Below, in pieces: positions 26,358-36,064 of a DNA stretch of 44,281 nt. A program made the translations under genes and the position numbers. Numbering within the stretch: the stretch's first letter is position 1; each line of letters starts with the position of its first letter. Under the pieces are notes generated by a model. The model was not told the origin of the DNA. It did no database searches and saw nothing but the letters and a program-made list of their open reading frames with translations. This DNA is from Candidatus Segetimicrobium genomatis (lineage in GTDB: Bacteria > Sysuimicrobiota > Sysuimicrobiia > Sysuimicrobiales > Kaftiobacteriaceae): NCBI GenBank assembly GCA_005882295.1, contig VBAI01000007.1, positions 1 to 44,281 on the forward strand, given 5' to 3'.

Positions 26358-27509
26358 CTAGACTGTCGCCGAGGGCGCCTGCGATCTCGTCGAGCGCCAC
26401 ACGGTCAGCCAGATCGCGCCGAGTCCCGTCATGACCGCCAGCAGCCGGACCAACCATCCGACGAATGGGACGGCGTACAGGATGACCAGGACTGTCACTC
26501 CCACGACCAGGGTCCAGGAGACGGACGGCGCACTCCCGCCACGCAGCGCCCTCAGCACTCGCTCTCCCAGCCAGGTCGCGGCGACGAGCTGGCCGGAATA
26601 GCATGTCAGGAGCCACAGCAGTAGGAGAGCCACTGCCAGTGGGATGCCGGCAATGGAGATCAGCAACACGATCGCCGCCGCAGGCGCCGCTGCGAGCACA
26701 ACGAATCCAGTCAACAGACTGGCACCGAACCGCGCACGGATTTCGTTCAGCACACCTCCGGGGAGACGTGGCAGGAGGGCGAAGACGACCAGCCCAAATG
26801 CCATCAGCCCCAGCCACTCCCCCAGGTGCCACAACCATCGAAGCCTGCTCCGCCGCGCGGAGGTCCCTCGCATACCGGGTCGCACCGCGGCGACACGCTC
26901 GACACCGCCGGAAACCTGCGCGCCAGGCTGAATCTCAGCCGATCCGCTCGCCGCGTAGCGCAGCCTGCCTGCAATCCGGGCGGTGCTCAGCACGACCACG
27001 CGATCCGCCTGAATATTCACGTCTCCCTTCACAGATCCACCGACGACCACGTTCCCGCCGCCTGCGATCACGTTTCGGCCCACTGCGCCGGCGATGCGGA
27101 CGTTGCCACCGCCGGCGACGAGATCCCGGCCGATGCGGGAGGCGTCCGCGACCGTGACGTTGCCGCCGCCGAGGACCGCATCGGTCCCGGCGGCCGCACC
27201 GAGCCGCACTGTCCCGCCCGCAGCTCGAATGCTGCGGCCTACAGAACCGCCGATGTCCACAGTACCCCCGGCTGCCAGGAGGGCGCCACTGACCCGGCCT
27301 CCTAATGTGACAGTCCCGCCCGCTGCGGTGACGTCCCCGTCCACGGCTCCGGTCACCGTCACGGTGCCGCCCGCAATGTACAGATCATCCTGAATCGTCT
27401 CAGAGAACGCGACATTCTCTCCTCCTCGCGGGATAAACGCGAAGACGGGCCAGGGGAGCAACAAAAGCAGAAGCAAGGCAAGAGGTCCTGTGTTTCGCAG
27501 GGGTCTCAC
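26358..27509 (-). CDS. Secreted/membrane-anchored bactofilin-like (polymer-forming) repeat protein
   Basis: Signal peptide, about eight ~17-aa repeats (AGGTVTVTGAVDGDVTA / GGGNVRIAGAVGRNVIA), C-terminal TM segments. Confidence 0.75.
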   Translation of the reverse strand: MRPLRNTGPLALLLLLLLPWPVFAFIPRGGENVAFSETIQDDLYIAGGTVTVTGAVDGDVTAAGGTVTLGGRVSGALLAAGGTVDIGGSVGRSIRAAGGTVRLGAAAGTDAVLGGGNVTVADASRIGRDLVAGGGNVRIAGAVGRNVIAGGGNVVVGGSVKGDVNIQADRVVVLSTARIAGRLRYAASGSAEIQPGAQVSGGVERVAAVRPGMRGTSARRSRLRWLWHLGEWLGLMAFGLVVFALLPRLPGGVLNEIRARFGASLLTGFVVLAAAPAAAIVLLISIAGIPLAVALLLLWLLTCYSGQLVAATWLGERVLRALRGGSAPSVSWTLVVGVTVLVILYAVPFVGWLVRLLAVMTGLGAIWLTVWRSTRSQAPSATV

Positions 27510-28519
27510 TGGTCCTCACCTCGTGTAAGACGTATCGGCCGTCCGGTGCGCGCAGATTCATACGCGGCGACGATAACCTCAAGCGCCCGATATCCATCAA
27601 CCCCCGTCACCGCCGGCGTCCGTGACTGCTCGATTGCCGAAACGAACTCCGCAATCATTCCCTGGTTGGCGTCCGAGCCCCAGTACTGCCAGCGGGTGTC
27701 CGACGAATCTTCCGGATAGACCGTGAGGCGCTGCCGGAACGCATCCACATCGAGCACGCCTCGCCGGCCGATGAATGCCATGGACAGACCGCCCCAGGTG
27801 GGATAGGAAGCCGGCCGGCTCCAGCTGCAGTCAATCGTGGCGAACACCCCGTTCACAAAGGTCAGGAGGATCAGGCCTCCCGTCTCCACGTCGCCGCTCC
27901 CGCCGCCCGGCAACAGCCCGGTCGTCTGCGCGTACACCTCGGCCACTTCACTGCGCAGAAACCAGCGCAATGCATCGACCAGGTGCGCCGTGTGATCTAT
28001 CACCGCGCCGCCCCCCGCCAGCCGTTTGTCCACGAACCAGGCGCGGTGGTGGCGGGGGTTCTGTCCCTGGTTGGTCGCCACACAGCATGAGATCTCCCCC
28101 AGGCGGCTCTCGTCCAGCACGCGGCGGGCTTCAACGATTGGGGCGCTGAACCGCATCGGAAACGCCACCATCAACTGGACTCCAGCTTTCCCGCAGGCTT
28201 GCAGCATCGCCTGGGCATCTGCCAGCGTCGTGGCCAGGGGTTTTTCGCAGAGGACATGGACGCCCGCCCGGACAGCGATCTCCACGGCCGCGCGGTGCCG
28301 CGCATTTTCCGCGCACACGATGACTCCATCGAGGCGCTGGGCCAGCAGATCCTCGTATGCCGGCCACACGCGTACGCCGAGCGAGCGGGCGAAATGGTCG
28401 CCCCGCGCCGTGTCCTCGTCCGCGGCGCCGACCAGTTCCGCGTTGGGAAGCGCCCGGATGTTCTCGACATACGCCTCGGCGTGGAGGTGGGCAAAGCTCA
28501 TGATGCCCAGGCGGATCAT
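27506..28519 (-). CDS. Gfo/Idh/MocA family oxidoreductase
   Basis: VLCEKPLATTLADAQAML; GGGAVIDHTAHLVDALRWFL. Confidence 0.88.
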   Translation of the reverse strand: MIRLGIMSFAHLHAEAYVENIRALPNAELVGAADEDTARGDHFARSLGVRVWPAYEDLLAQRLDGVIVCAENARHRAAVEIAVRAGVHVLCEKPLATTLADAQAMLQACGKAGVQLMVAFPMRFSAPIVEARRVLDESRLGEISCCVATNQGQNPRHHRAWFVDKRLAGGGAVIDHTAHLVDALRWFLRSEVAEVYAQTTGLLPGGGSGDVETGGLILLTFVNGVFATIDCSWSRPASYPTWGGLSMAFIGRRGVLDVDAFRQRLTVYPEDSSDTRWQYWGSDANQGMIAEFVSAIEQSRTPAVTGVDGYRALEVIVAAYESARTGRPIRLTRGEDQ

Positions 28520-29517
28520 GGCAGGATACCTGACGAATCGAGTTCCACCGGCAGGCCCGCCCTGGCGGAATCGATCGCCGCCCGCGCGATCTGCACGGCC
28601 GCCAGTCCGTCCTCGGCGCTCACGGGCGGCTCCGTCCCCCGCGTCAGCGCCTCATAGAACACGCGCAGTTGTGTGGCATAGGGACTTTCCTGCAGCGGAC
28701 TCCCCGGCAGGGCGACCTCCTGATTCGAGTCCTGTTCTTTGTGTAGGCGGAGCTCGACCGCGGCCGTCTCAGGGCTGGAGACCTCGATCAACCCCGCGGC
28801 CCCGGCGATTTCGAGGCGAGTGTGAAAGCTCGGCGCAGGGTACGCCCAGGAGCCCTCGACGTGCGAGATCGCGCCACTGCGATGGGTGAGGATGGCCAGC
28901 GCGTGGTCGGTCTCATCCGCTTGTCCTGTGATCTGGGCGGCACGGGCGAACACTCGTACCACGTCGCCGGCCACCCAGCGCGCGTAGTCGAAGTCGTGGA
29001 CCATCAGGTCCAAAATCATGCCCCCCGACCGCGCGGGGTCCACGTACCAGTTGTCGGCTTTCCGGGGCCGGAAGGTGCAGCGCGACAGTCGTAACACGGC
29101 AGGGACCCCGATCTCACCGCGCGCCACAAGCTCCCGTGCCAGCCGGTACTCGGGGAAGAAGCGCAGCACGTGGGCGACCAGCAGGCGCACCCCTGCCGTG
29201 CGGCAGGCCTGGATCATGCGGAGGCCGTCAGGAACGGTGAGGGCGAGCGGCTTCTCGCAGACCACATGCTTTCCCGCGGCCGCGGCGCGGAGGGTGAACT
29301 CGGCATGGAGATGCGTCGGCGTGCAGACGTCCACCACGTCCGCCTCGCCGAGGACGGCGTCCAGCTCGGTGGCCACACGCGCGCCGTAGGTGCCCGCGAG
29401 GATGTCGCCGCCGGTTCCCGGTTTGCCCACGAATGCCGTGATGCGCGCCCCAGTGTGGCTCCAGGCCTCCGCGTGGACGCGTCCCATGAGTCCGGTACCG
29501 ACTATCGCCACATGCAT
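28516..29517 (-). CDS. Gfo/Idh/MocA family oxidoreductase
   Basis: MHVAIVGTGLMGRVHAEAW; VVCEKPLALTV; GGMILDLMVHDFDYARWVAGD. Confidence 0.88.
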   Translation of the reverse strand: MHVAIVGTGLMGRVHAEAWSHTGARITAFVGKPGTGGDILAGTYGARVATELDAVLGEADVVDVCTPTHLHAEFTLRAAAAGKHVVCEKPLALTVPDGLRMIQACRTAGVRLLVAHVLRFFPEYRLARELVARGEIGVPAVLRLSRCTFRPRKADNWYVDPARSGGMILDLMVHDFDYARWVAGDVVRVFARAAQITGQADETDHALAILTHRSGAISHVEGSWAYPAPSFHTRLEIAGAAGLIEVSSPETAAVELRLHKEQDSNQEVALPGSPLQESPYATQLRVFYEALTRGTEPPVSAEDGLAAVQIARAAIDSARAGLPVELDSSGILP

Positions 29518-29537
29518 GAGGCCACCTGTGCGGCCGG

Positions 29538-30416
29538 CTATTTGAGGGCCCCGGTGGTGAGCCCCCGGATAAGACTCCGGGAGAACACCATGTACGCGGC
29601 CAGCACCGGCACCATGGCCAGCGTCAGCGACGCGAGCATCGAATTCCAGTCGCTGATAAACTGGCCGATGAACTGTTGCGCCCCCAACGTGACCGTTTTC
29701 GTCGCTTCCCCGGGGGCCAGAATCAGCGGGAACCACAGATCGTTCCAGATCGGGATCATGGTGAAGACCGCGACCGTGGCCACGGCAGGCCGCACCAGCG
29801 GGAGGACGAGCCAGAAGATCCGGTACTCGCTCATCCCGTCGATCCGCGCGGCGTCCTTCAGATCCCGGGGCACCTGGCGCATGAACTGCTGCAGGATGAA
29901 GACGGCGAGTGGCAGGCCCTGGGCCGCGTAGACCAGGATCAAGGCGAAGAGTGTGTTCACCAATCTCAGATCAGACATGATCCGCAGAATGCTGACGGTC
30001 CCCAGGCGGATCGGAATCATGATCCCCAGCGCCAGGTACAGCCCCACCCAGGCATTGCCCCTGAACCGGTACTCGGCGAGCGCGAACCCGGCCATCGCGC
30101 CGAGCAGCAGGATCAGCGCCATCGCCGAACCCGCGACAACCGCGCTGTTGACAAAATACCTGGCAAAGTGCGCCCGCTCGAACATGGTCTCGTACCCGAC
30201 GAGGCTGACCAGTCCTGGGAGCGGAGGCAGGTAGGGTGTGGTGAAGATGGCCGCGCGCGTCTTGAAGGAATTCATGGCGATCAGCAGCACGGGCAGGATG
30301 GCGATGAGGGCATACGCGACCAGAATCGCGTGCACGCCGAGCGCCTTGCCGCCGTACGGGCGGGGATACGCTGCGGAGATCACGCGGTGTGCCGGAGGTG
30401 CGACAGGAGAGGACAT
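29538..30416 (-). CDS. Carbohydrate ABC transporter permease (MalG/UgpE type)
   Basis: EAA-like loop DLKDAARIDGMSEYRIFWLVLPLVRPA. Confidence 0.9.
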   Translation of the reverse strand: MSSPVAPPAHRVISAAYPRPYGGKALGVHAILVAYALIAILPVLLIAMNSFKTRAAIFTTPYLPPLPGLVSLVGYETMFERAHFARYFVNSAVVAGSAMALILLLGAMAGFALAEYRFRGNAWVGLYLALGIMIPIRLGTVSILRIMSDLRLVNTLFALILVYAAQGLPLAVFILQQFMRQVPRDLKDAARIDGMSEYRIFWLVLPLVRPAVATVAVFTMIPIWNDLWFPLILAPGEATKTVTLGAQQFIGQFISDWNSMLASLTLAMVPVLAAYMVFSRSLIRGLTTGALK

Positions 30417-30425
30417 GGCGCGGCC

Positions 30426-31349
30426 CTAGAGCTCGTGGACCTCGATCCGCCGTTGCCACACGAACAGGTAGGGAAGCACGCCGGCGAGGATTAGCAGGAA
30501 CATGACCCCGGCGACCGTCGCGCCCATAAACGGATTTCCTAACTGCAGCTGAAATCCGAAGAAGGTGCGATAAAAGAACGTGCCCAGGATGTCCGTGGAG
30601 AAGTTCGGGCCGGCCAGCGCGCCCTGCGCCGTGTAGATCAGGTCAAAGGCGTTGAAGTTCCCGACGTAGGTCAGGATCGCCACCAGTCCGACCACGGGGA
30701 GGATCAGCGGGAATTCGATGCCCCAGAAGGCCCGCCAGCCGGTTGCGCCGTCGACACGCGCTGCCTCGAGGAGGTCGTCGGGGATGCCGATCAGCGCGGC
30801 ATGAAACAGCATCAAGGGAATCCCCACGAACTGCCAGACCGAGATGAGGGACAACGTCACCAGGGCGGATCCCTCCAGACCCAGCCACGGGCGGAAGTGC
30901 GCGCCCAGGCCGGCCGCGCGCAGCAGGCCTCCCGCGATACCCCACAGGGGGCTGAGGATCAACTGCCAGATGAAGCCGACGATCACAAAGGACAGCACGG
31001 TCGGCGCGAAGAGCAGCGTCCGGTAGACGGCCAGGCCGGGGAGGCGCCGCGCGCTGAGCAGCGCCGCCAGCAGCAGCCCGACCGGATTTTGCACGAGCAT
31101 GTGGATGGCGAAGAAGATGAGGTTGTGCCGCACGGCGCCCCAGAACCTCGGCGCATAGAGGGAGTCGGCGACCAGGCGGGCGTAGTTCTGCAGCCCCACG
31201 AACACGACGCCTCCGCCTTCCGGGTTTCCATGGAGACTCAATCGCAGGGAATCGAACAGCGGGTAGATCATGAACGCGGTATAGATGGCGGCCGCGGGCA
31301 GGATGAATACGATGATATGGAGGGGAACCCGGCGGAGGCGTGGCCTCAT
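30426..31349 (-). CDS. Carbohydrate ABC transporter permease (MalF/UgpA type)
   Basis: LLEAARVDGATGWRAFWGIEFPLILPV; start MRPRLRRVPLHI. Confidence 0.9.
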   Translation of the reverse strand: MRPRLRRVPLHIIVFILPAAAIYTAFMIYPLFDSLRLSLHGNPEGGGVVFVGLQNYARLVADSLYAPRFWGAVRHNLIFFAIHMLVQNPVGLLLAALLSARRLPGLAVYRTLLFAPTVLSFVIVGFIWQLILSPLWGIAGGLLRAAGLGAHFRPWLGLEGSALVTLSLISVWQFVGIPLMLFHAALIGIPDDLLEAARVDGATGWRAFWGIEFPLILPVVGLVAILTYVGNFNAFDLIYTAQGALAGPNFSTDILGTFFYRTFFGFQLQLGNPFMGATVAGVMFLLILAGVLPYLFVWQRRIEVHEL

Positions 31350-31367
31350 GCGATCCGCCACCGACGC

Positions 31368-31409
31368 CACGGACCAGCGGCGGGCACGATGCCCCGCCGC
31401 CGGTCCGTG
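31368..31409 (-). promoter_or_regulatory. Intercistronic hairpin between binding-protein and permease genes
   Basis: Minus-strand RNA CACGGACCGGCGGCGGG-GCATCGTG-CCCGCCGCUGGUCCGUG: 17 bp including one G.U. Confidence 0.85.
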
Positions 31410-31428
31410 CCACCAATTGCGAGCGGCG

Positions 31429-32709
31429 TTACTTCGTGGGCGGCTTGAACCACTTCGCAAGTCCGGTCTGAACCTGGGCCGCCGCCTCCTCAGGGGTGAG
31501 CTTCCCGCTGATGACACCCGCACTGACTCTCCACAACTCGTTCTCCAGGTTGGGTTCCCCTCGGGAGAGGATCTGGTATGAATTGCGGATGGTGGACTTG
31601 CAGGTGCTCCGCCAATTTAAGAAGGTTTGGGCCAGCGGATCCTGCAGCGTGACTTTCTGGTTCGAGAGGCTGAAGAACCCCGGCAGCGCGTTGCTGTACA
31701 GGCTGGCAAACTCCGAGGTGGTCATCCATCCCAGGAATTTCTTGGCCTCCTCGGGGTGGCGCGTCTTGGCGTTCATCCCCATGGCGATGTCTGTATGATC
31801 GCTGATGTAGCATGTTGAGGCGCCGGCCGGCAGGGGCGGGGGGAAGGCGCCCATCTTAAATTGCGCCTGCCGGTTGAACAGCGCGACCTCCCACGAGCCG
31901 GCGGGGTAGATGGCCGCTTTGCCCAGCGTAAACAGGTTTTGTGAATCTGGATACTTCTGAGCCTCGAAGCCGCTGGCCAGATAGGGCCGCCATTTGGCGA
32001 GCGTGCGCCACACCGCCACATAGTCCGGATCGGTGAACTTCGCCCTACCCGTGATCAGCGCCAGCCGGCCCTGCTCGCCTTTCCAGTAGTTGGGGCCAAT
32101 GTTCTGGAATCCCATGGTCGCCGCTTCCCACTGGTCCGCGGTGCCCAAAGCCAGGGGCGCGTACCGGCCGTCCTGCTTGATCTTGTCCAGCACCTGGAAG
32201 AACTCGGATTCGGTCTTGGGCGGGGTCAGTCCCAGCTGCTTAAAGATATCGGCGTTGTAGATGAAGCCGTGAATCACCGAGGCCATCGGCACGCAGAACA
32301 CTGTCTTTCCGTCATCGGTGATCCAGGCGCTCTTCGCCACCGGTCCAAAGTTCGACATGCCGGGGAGGTCATTGACTGGGGCCAGGAATCCCTGCTTGAA
32401 CAGACCCAGTGACAGGTCAAACGGCCGGCAGGTGATCAGGTCGCCGGCGGTCCCGCCCGAGAACTTCGCATTCAGCGCGGCGTTGTACTCCGTCGGCGCG
32501 GTGGGTCCGAAGACCACCTTGATGTTTGGGTACCGCTTGGTAAACGCGGGAATGATCGTGTCCTGCCACACCGGCAAGTCGTCGTTGCGCCAGCTCTCGA
32601 TGGTCACAGACACGGGTCCCTGGGCCGAGAGCTGCTGGACGGGGACAATGAACCCGGCGAGCACGAAGCACAGCGTGGCAAGGAGGAATGAGGAACGTAC
32701 TTTCGCCAT
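31429..32709 (-). CDS. Carbohydrate ABC transporter substrate-binding protein (family 1)
   Basis: Signal peptide; PVSVTIESWRNDDLPVWQDTIIPAFTKRYPNIKV; AAGGAGG upstream of ATG 32709. Confidence 0.92.
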   Translation of the reverse strand: MAKVRSSFLLATLCFVLAGFIVPVQQLSAQGPVSVTIESWRNDDLPVWQDTIIPAFTKRYPNIKVVFGPTAPTEYNAALNAKFSGGTAGDLITCRPFDLSLGLFKQGFLAPVNDLPGMSNFGPVAKSAWITDDGKTVFCVPMASVIHGFIYNADIFKQLGLTPPKTESEFFQVLDKIKQDGRYAPLALGTADQWEAATMGFQNIGPNYWKGEQGRLALITGRAKFTDPDYVAVWRTLAKWRPYLASGFEAQKYPDSQNLFTLGKAAIYPAGSWEVALFNRQAQFKMGAFPPPLPAGASTCYISDHTDIAMGMNAKTRHPEEAKKFLGWMTTSEFASLYSNALPGFFSLSNQKVTLQDPLAQTFLNWRSTCKSTIRNSYQILSRGEPNLENELWRVSAGVISGKLTPEEAAAQVQTGLAKWFKPPTK

Positions 32710-32799
32710 ACTGGATCCTCCTTTGAACAGACGGGGTGGAATCGCGTCTCCCTTATTCGCTGGGATGCTGCGAAGTCCTACACCCAGGACAACAACTGC

Positions 32800-32827
32800 G
32801 GGATCAGAGATTAGGGATTGGGGACTA
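32800..32827. repeat. Solo arm of heptamer tandem repeat overlapping a stop codon
   Basis: GGGATCA GAGATTA GGGATTG GGGACTA, same consensus as IR-A arms. Confidence 0.65.
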
Positions 32828-33488
32828 GATGCCGCTGGAACCATCCCGCGGCCAGATCCGCGACCTGCTCGAGCGTGCCCGATTCCTCAAACAGATGGGT
32901 CGCGCCTGGGACGATGGCCAGTTCCTTCTCGACGCGCAATTGCGCCAGCGCCGTGCGGTTGAGGGCCAGCACCTCCTCATCGCGCTCGCCGACGATGAGC
33001 AGCGTGGGAGCATTGACCTGTTCCAGGATCTGGGCCGCGAGATCGGGGCGGCCTCCCCGCGACACCACCGCTCGAGCAAGGCGGGGGCGTTGCGCCGCGG
33101 CGAGTAACGCGGCGGCCGCGCCGGTGCTGGCGCCGAATATGCCCACCGGGAGTGCTGTGGTCTGAGGATCCCCGGCCAGCGAATCAAGAATGGCCACGAC
33201 GCGCATGCCGAGGAGCGCGATGTCAAAGCGCAACCGGCCGGTCCGCTGATCGCGTTCTTCCTCAGGCACCGTGAGCAGATCGGTGAGCAAGGTGGCGAGG
33301 CCAGCATTCTGCAGCCGTTCCGCCACAAACCGGTTGCGAGGGCTCAGGCGGCTACTGCCGCTGCCGTGGGCAAACACCACCAGTCCCCGTGCGCCACGAG
33401 GGACGGCAAGCGTGCCCTCCAGGACGCCGGCGCCGATTGGAAACTTCACGTCGCGTTGCACAGGGGGGCCGCTCGGTGGACTGCCCAT
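32811..33488 (-). CDS. Alpha/beta hydrolase (dienelactone hydrolase-like)
   Basis: VVFAHGSGSSRLSPRN; GIFGASTGAAAALLAA; VPGATHLFEE. Confidence 0.8.
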   Translation of the reverse strand: MGSPPSGPPVQRDVKFPIGAGVLEGTLAVPRGARGLVVFAHGSGSSRLSPRNRFVAERLQNAGLATLLTDLLTVPEEERDQRTGRLRFDIALLGMRVVAILDSLAGDPQTTALPVGIFGASTGAAAALLAAAQRPRLARAVVSRGGRPDLAAQILEQVNAPTLLIVGERDEEVLALNRTALAQLRVEKELAIVPGATHLFEESGTLEQVADLAAGWFQRHLVPNP

Positions 33489-33558
33489 CACGTCTCCATT
33501 ATGGAATATCTCCCGCGCCGGTGGTATGGAGGGTGCGGCGTCGAACCATTCTGCAGAG

Positions 33559-34548
33559 ATGATCCGTCTTGGGCTGGCAGGCGACGCGATGCTGGGCCGG
33601 CTGGTGGACAGGCATGTGCTGGCCAATCCCGCCACGAGGCCAGCCTACGTCTGGGGGAACACACTGCCCCTGTGGCGGCAGATGGATCTCCGGATGGTCA
33701 ACCTGGAGTGCGTGATTGCGACGACGGGGGAGCCCTGGGTGCCCAAGACGTTTCACTTCCGCGGCGGGCCCCGTGCGATCGATGCGCTGGAAACGGCCGG
33801 CATCCAGCTGGTCAGCCTCGCCAACAATCACGTGCTGGATTTCGGAGCCGAGGCGCTGCGGGAGTGTCTGGGGCGGCTACGGCGGGCCTCGATCCGGTAC
33901 GCCGGCGCTGGGGAGACCAGCGCGGAGGCGGTGGCTCCCGCAATGCTGACCGCAGGCGGCATAACCCTCGCGGTCGTGGCGTTGACCGACGGGGAGCCCG
34001 AATGGGAGGCGACGCCGGACCGACCCGGCACGGCGTATGTCCGCTGTGACCCCGGGGGCCTTGCAGAACCTTACCGCACGCGGGTGGCACGGACCCTGGC
34101 CCAGGCCCGAGCGGCCGCGCACCTGGTCATCGTGAGCGCGCATGTTGGCTCGAACTGGGGCCCGCCAGCGGCGCGGACTCAGGCGCTGGCACGCGAAATG
34201 ATCGACCTGGGCGCCGACCTGTACTGGGGGCACTCCAACCACACGGTACAGGGGATCGAGATTTACCGGGGCCGGCCAATTCTGTATTCGTGCGGTGACT
34301 TCATCGACGACTACGCAGTCGATCCGGTCGAGCGGAACGACCTCTCATGTCTCTTCGAGCTGCAAATCGAACACACGAATGTCAGCCGCATCCTCCTGCA
34401 CCCGGTGCGCATTGCAAGGTTCCAGGTTAACCACGCTGGGAGCGAGGACGCGCGGTGGCTGTGCACGAGACTCATCGAGCGGATGGCGGAATTCGGAACA
34501 CAGGTCACGCGGGCGGGTGATCTGCTGGCGGTCAGCGTAGATGCATAA
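33559..34548 (+). CDS. CapA-family (PGA_cap) metallophosphatase-like protein
   Basis: GLAGDAMLGR, VNLECVIA, SLANNHVLDFG, WGHSNHTVQGIEIYRGRPILYSCGDFIDDY. Confidence 0.85.
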   Translation: MIRLGLAGDAMLGRLVDRHVLANPATRPAYVWGNTLPLWRQMDLRMVNLECVIATTGEPWVPKTFHFRGGPRAIDALETAGIQLVSLANNHVLDFGAEALRECLGRLRRASIRYAGAGETSAEAVAPAMLTAGGITLAVVALTDGEPEWEATPDRPGTAYVRCDPGGLAEPYRTRVARTLAQARAAAHLVIVSAHVGSNWGPPAARTQALAREMIDLGADLYWGHSNHTVQGIEIYRGRPILYSCGDFIDDYAVDPVERNDLSCLFELQIEHTNVSRILLHPVRIARFQVNHAGSEDARWLCTRLIERMAEFGTQVTRAGDLLAVSVDA

Positions 34549-36064
34549 TGTGGAGCCGCTGGTCGCGCTGCGGGGGATCACGAAATCCTTTCCCGGGATC
34601 CTCGCCAACGATCGCGTCGACTTCGACGTGTACCCGGGCGAGATCCACGCCCTCCTGGGAGAGAACGGGGCCGGGAAGAGCACGCTGGTCAAAGTCCTCT
34701 ATGGGATTCACCAAGCTGATACAGGCACGATTCAGTTCGGCGATCGCGCTGTCCAGATCCGCTCCCCACACGATGCCCGCCGCCTGGGCATCGGGATGGT
34801 CTTTCAGCAGTTCACGCTCATTCCAGCGTTGAGTGTGGTCGAAAATGTCGCCCTCTTCCTGCCTCACCTTCCTGCCGTGCTGGATCATGGGGTGATCGCC
34901 AGGCGGATTGAGGAGGTGTCCGGCCGCTACGGCCTGGCCGTGGATCCATGGGCCCCCGCGTGGCGGCTCTCTGTCGGAGAACAGCAGAAGGTGGAGATCC
35001 TCAAACTGCTGCTGGCTCGCTCGCGGGTGCTCATTCTCGACGAGCCCACCCGAGTGCTCGTGCCGCATGAGATCGACGGACTGTTCCGCGTGCTCGCCGG
35101 CCTCCGGGAGCACGGCTACGCCGTCGTCTTCATCACGCACAAACTGCCCGAGGTATTGACATGCGCCGATCGCATCACCGTGATGCGCGGGGGGACGGTG
35201 GCGGGGACCCTGGTGCGCGCCGAAGCGACGGAGCGGGGGCTGGTGGGTTTGATGTTCGGGACGGCGTGGCCCGAAGAGGGTTCCTCGCGCCGTGAACCCA
35301 TCCGAGAATCTGCGCGTCCCCTGCTGGAACTGCGAGAGGTCGACACCAGCGGTGACGGGGTCAGTCTGCGCCAGATCACGCTGACGATCGCGCCGGGTGA
35401 GATCGTCGGTGTGGCCGGCGTGTCCGGCAACGGGCAGCGGGAGCTCGGTGATGTGATTCTCGGACTCACCCAGACCGCCGGGGGCAAAAAGATCATCCAC
35501 GGCCAGGATGCCACACGCTGGTCTGTGGACAGAATTCGCCGCAGCGGCGTGGCGTTTGTGCCGGAGGACCCCCTCCGCATGCTGATCGTCCCACCTCTGA
35601 GCGTCCTGGAGAACATGGCGCTGGCGGACACGCGCAAGTACGCGCGCCACGTCGGCCTGACGGTCGATTGGATCGCGGTGCGCAGGGACCTGGAACAGTC
35701 GACGCGGCGGTTGGCCCTGGAGATGCTTCCGCCGGCCGTCCCGGCCGGAACCCTCTCGGGCGGGAATGTGCAGCGGCTCAGTTTAGTCCGGGAACTCTCC
35801 ATCGATCCCCGTCTCATCGTCGCCCTCTATCCGACACGCGGACTGGACGTGCGGGGCGCGACCGCGGCCCGCCATCTGCTGTTGGCGATGCGTAATAGGG
35901 GTGCCGGCGAGCTGCTGATCTCAGAAGATCTCGGTGAGCTGTTCTCGATGAGCGACCGGTTGATCGTGCTGTATCGCGGACGGATTGTGGGGGAGGCACG
36001 GCCGAAGGACACGACAGTCTATGAGATCGGCCGGCTGATGACCGGAGGCGTAGCCGGTGGCTAG
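34541..36064 (+). CDS. Nucleoside/BMP-type ABC transporter ATP-binding protein (two ABC domains)
   Basis: LGENGAGKSTLVKVLYG; LDEPTRVLVPHE; VALYPTRGLDVRGA. Confidence 0.9.
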   Translation: MHNVEPLVALRGITKSFPGILANDRVDFDVYPGEIHALLGENGAGKSTLVKVLYGIHQADTGTIQFGDRAVQIRSPHDARRLGIGMVFQQFTLIPALSVVENVALFLPHLPAVLDHGVIARRIEEVSGRYGLAVDPWAPAWRLSVGEQQKVEILKLLLARSRVLILDEPTRVLVPHEIDGLFRVLAGLREHGYAVVFITHKLPEVLTCADRITVMRGGTVAGTLVRAEATERGLVGLMFGTAWPEEGSSRREPIRESARPLLELREVDTSGDGVSLRQITLTIAPGEIVGVAGVSGNGQRELGDVILGLTQTAGGKKIIHGQDATRWSVDRIRRSGVAFVPEDPLRMLIVPPLSVLENMALADTRKYARHVGLTVDWIAVRRDLEQSTRRLALEMLPPAVPAGTLSGGNVQRLSLVRELSIDPRLIVALYPTRGLDVRGATAARHLLLAMRNRGAGELLISEDLGELFSMSDRLIVLYRGRIVGEARPKDTTVYEIGRLMTGGVAGG

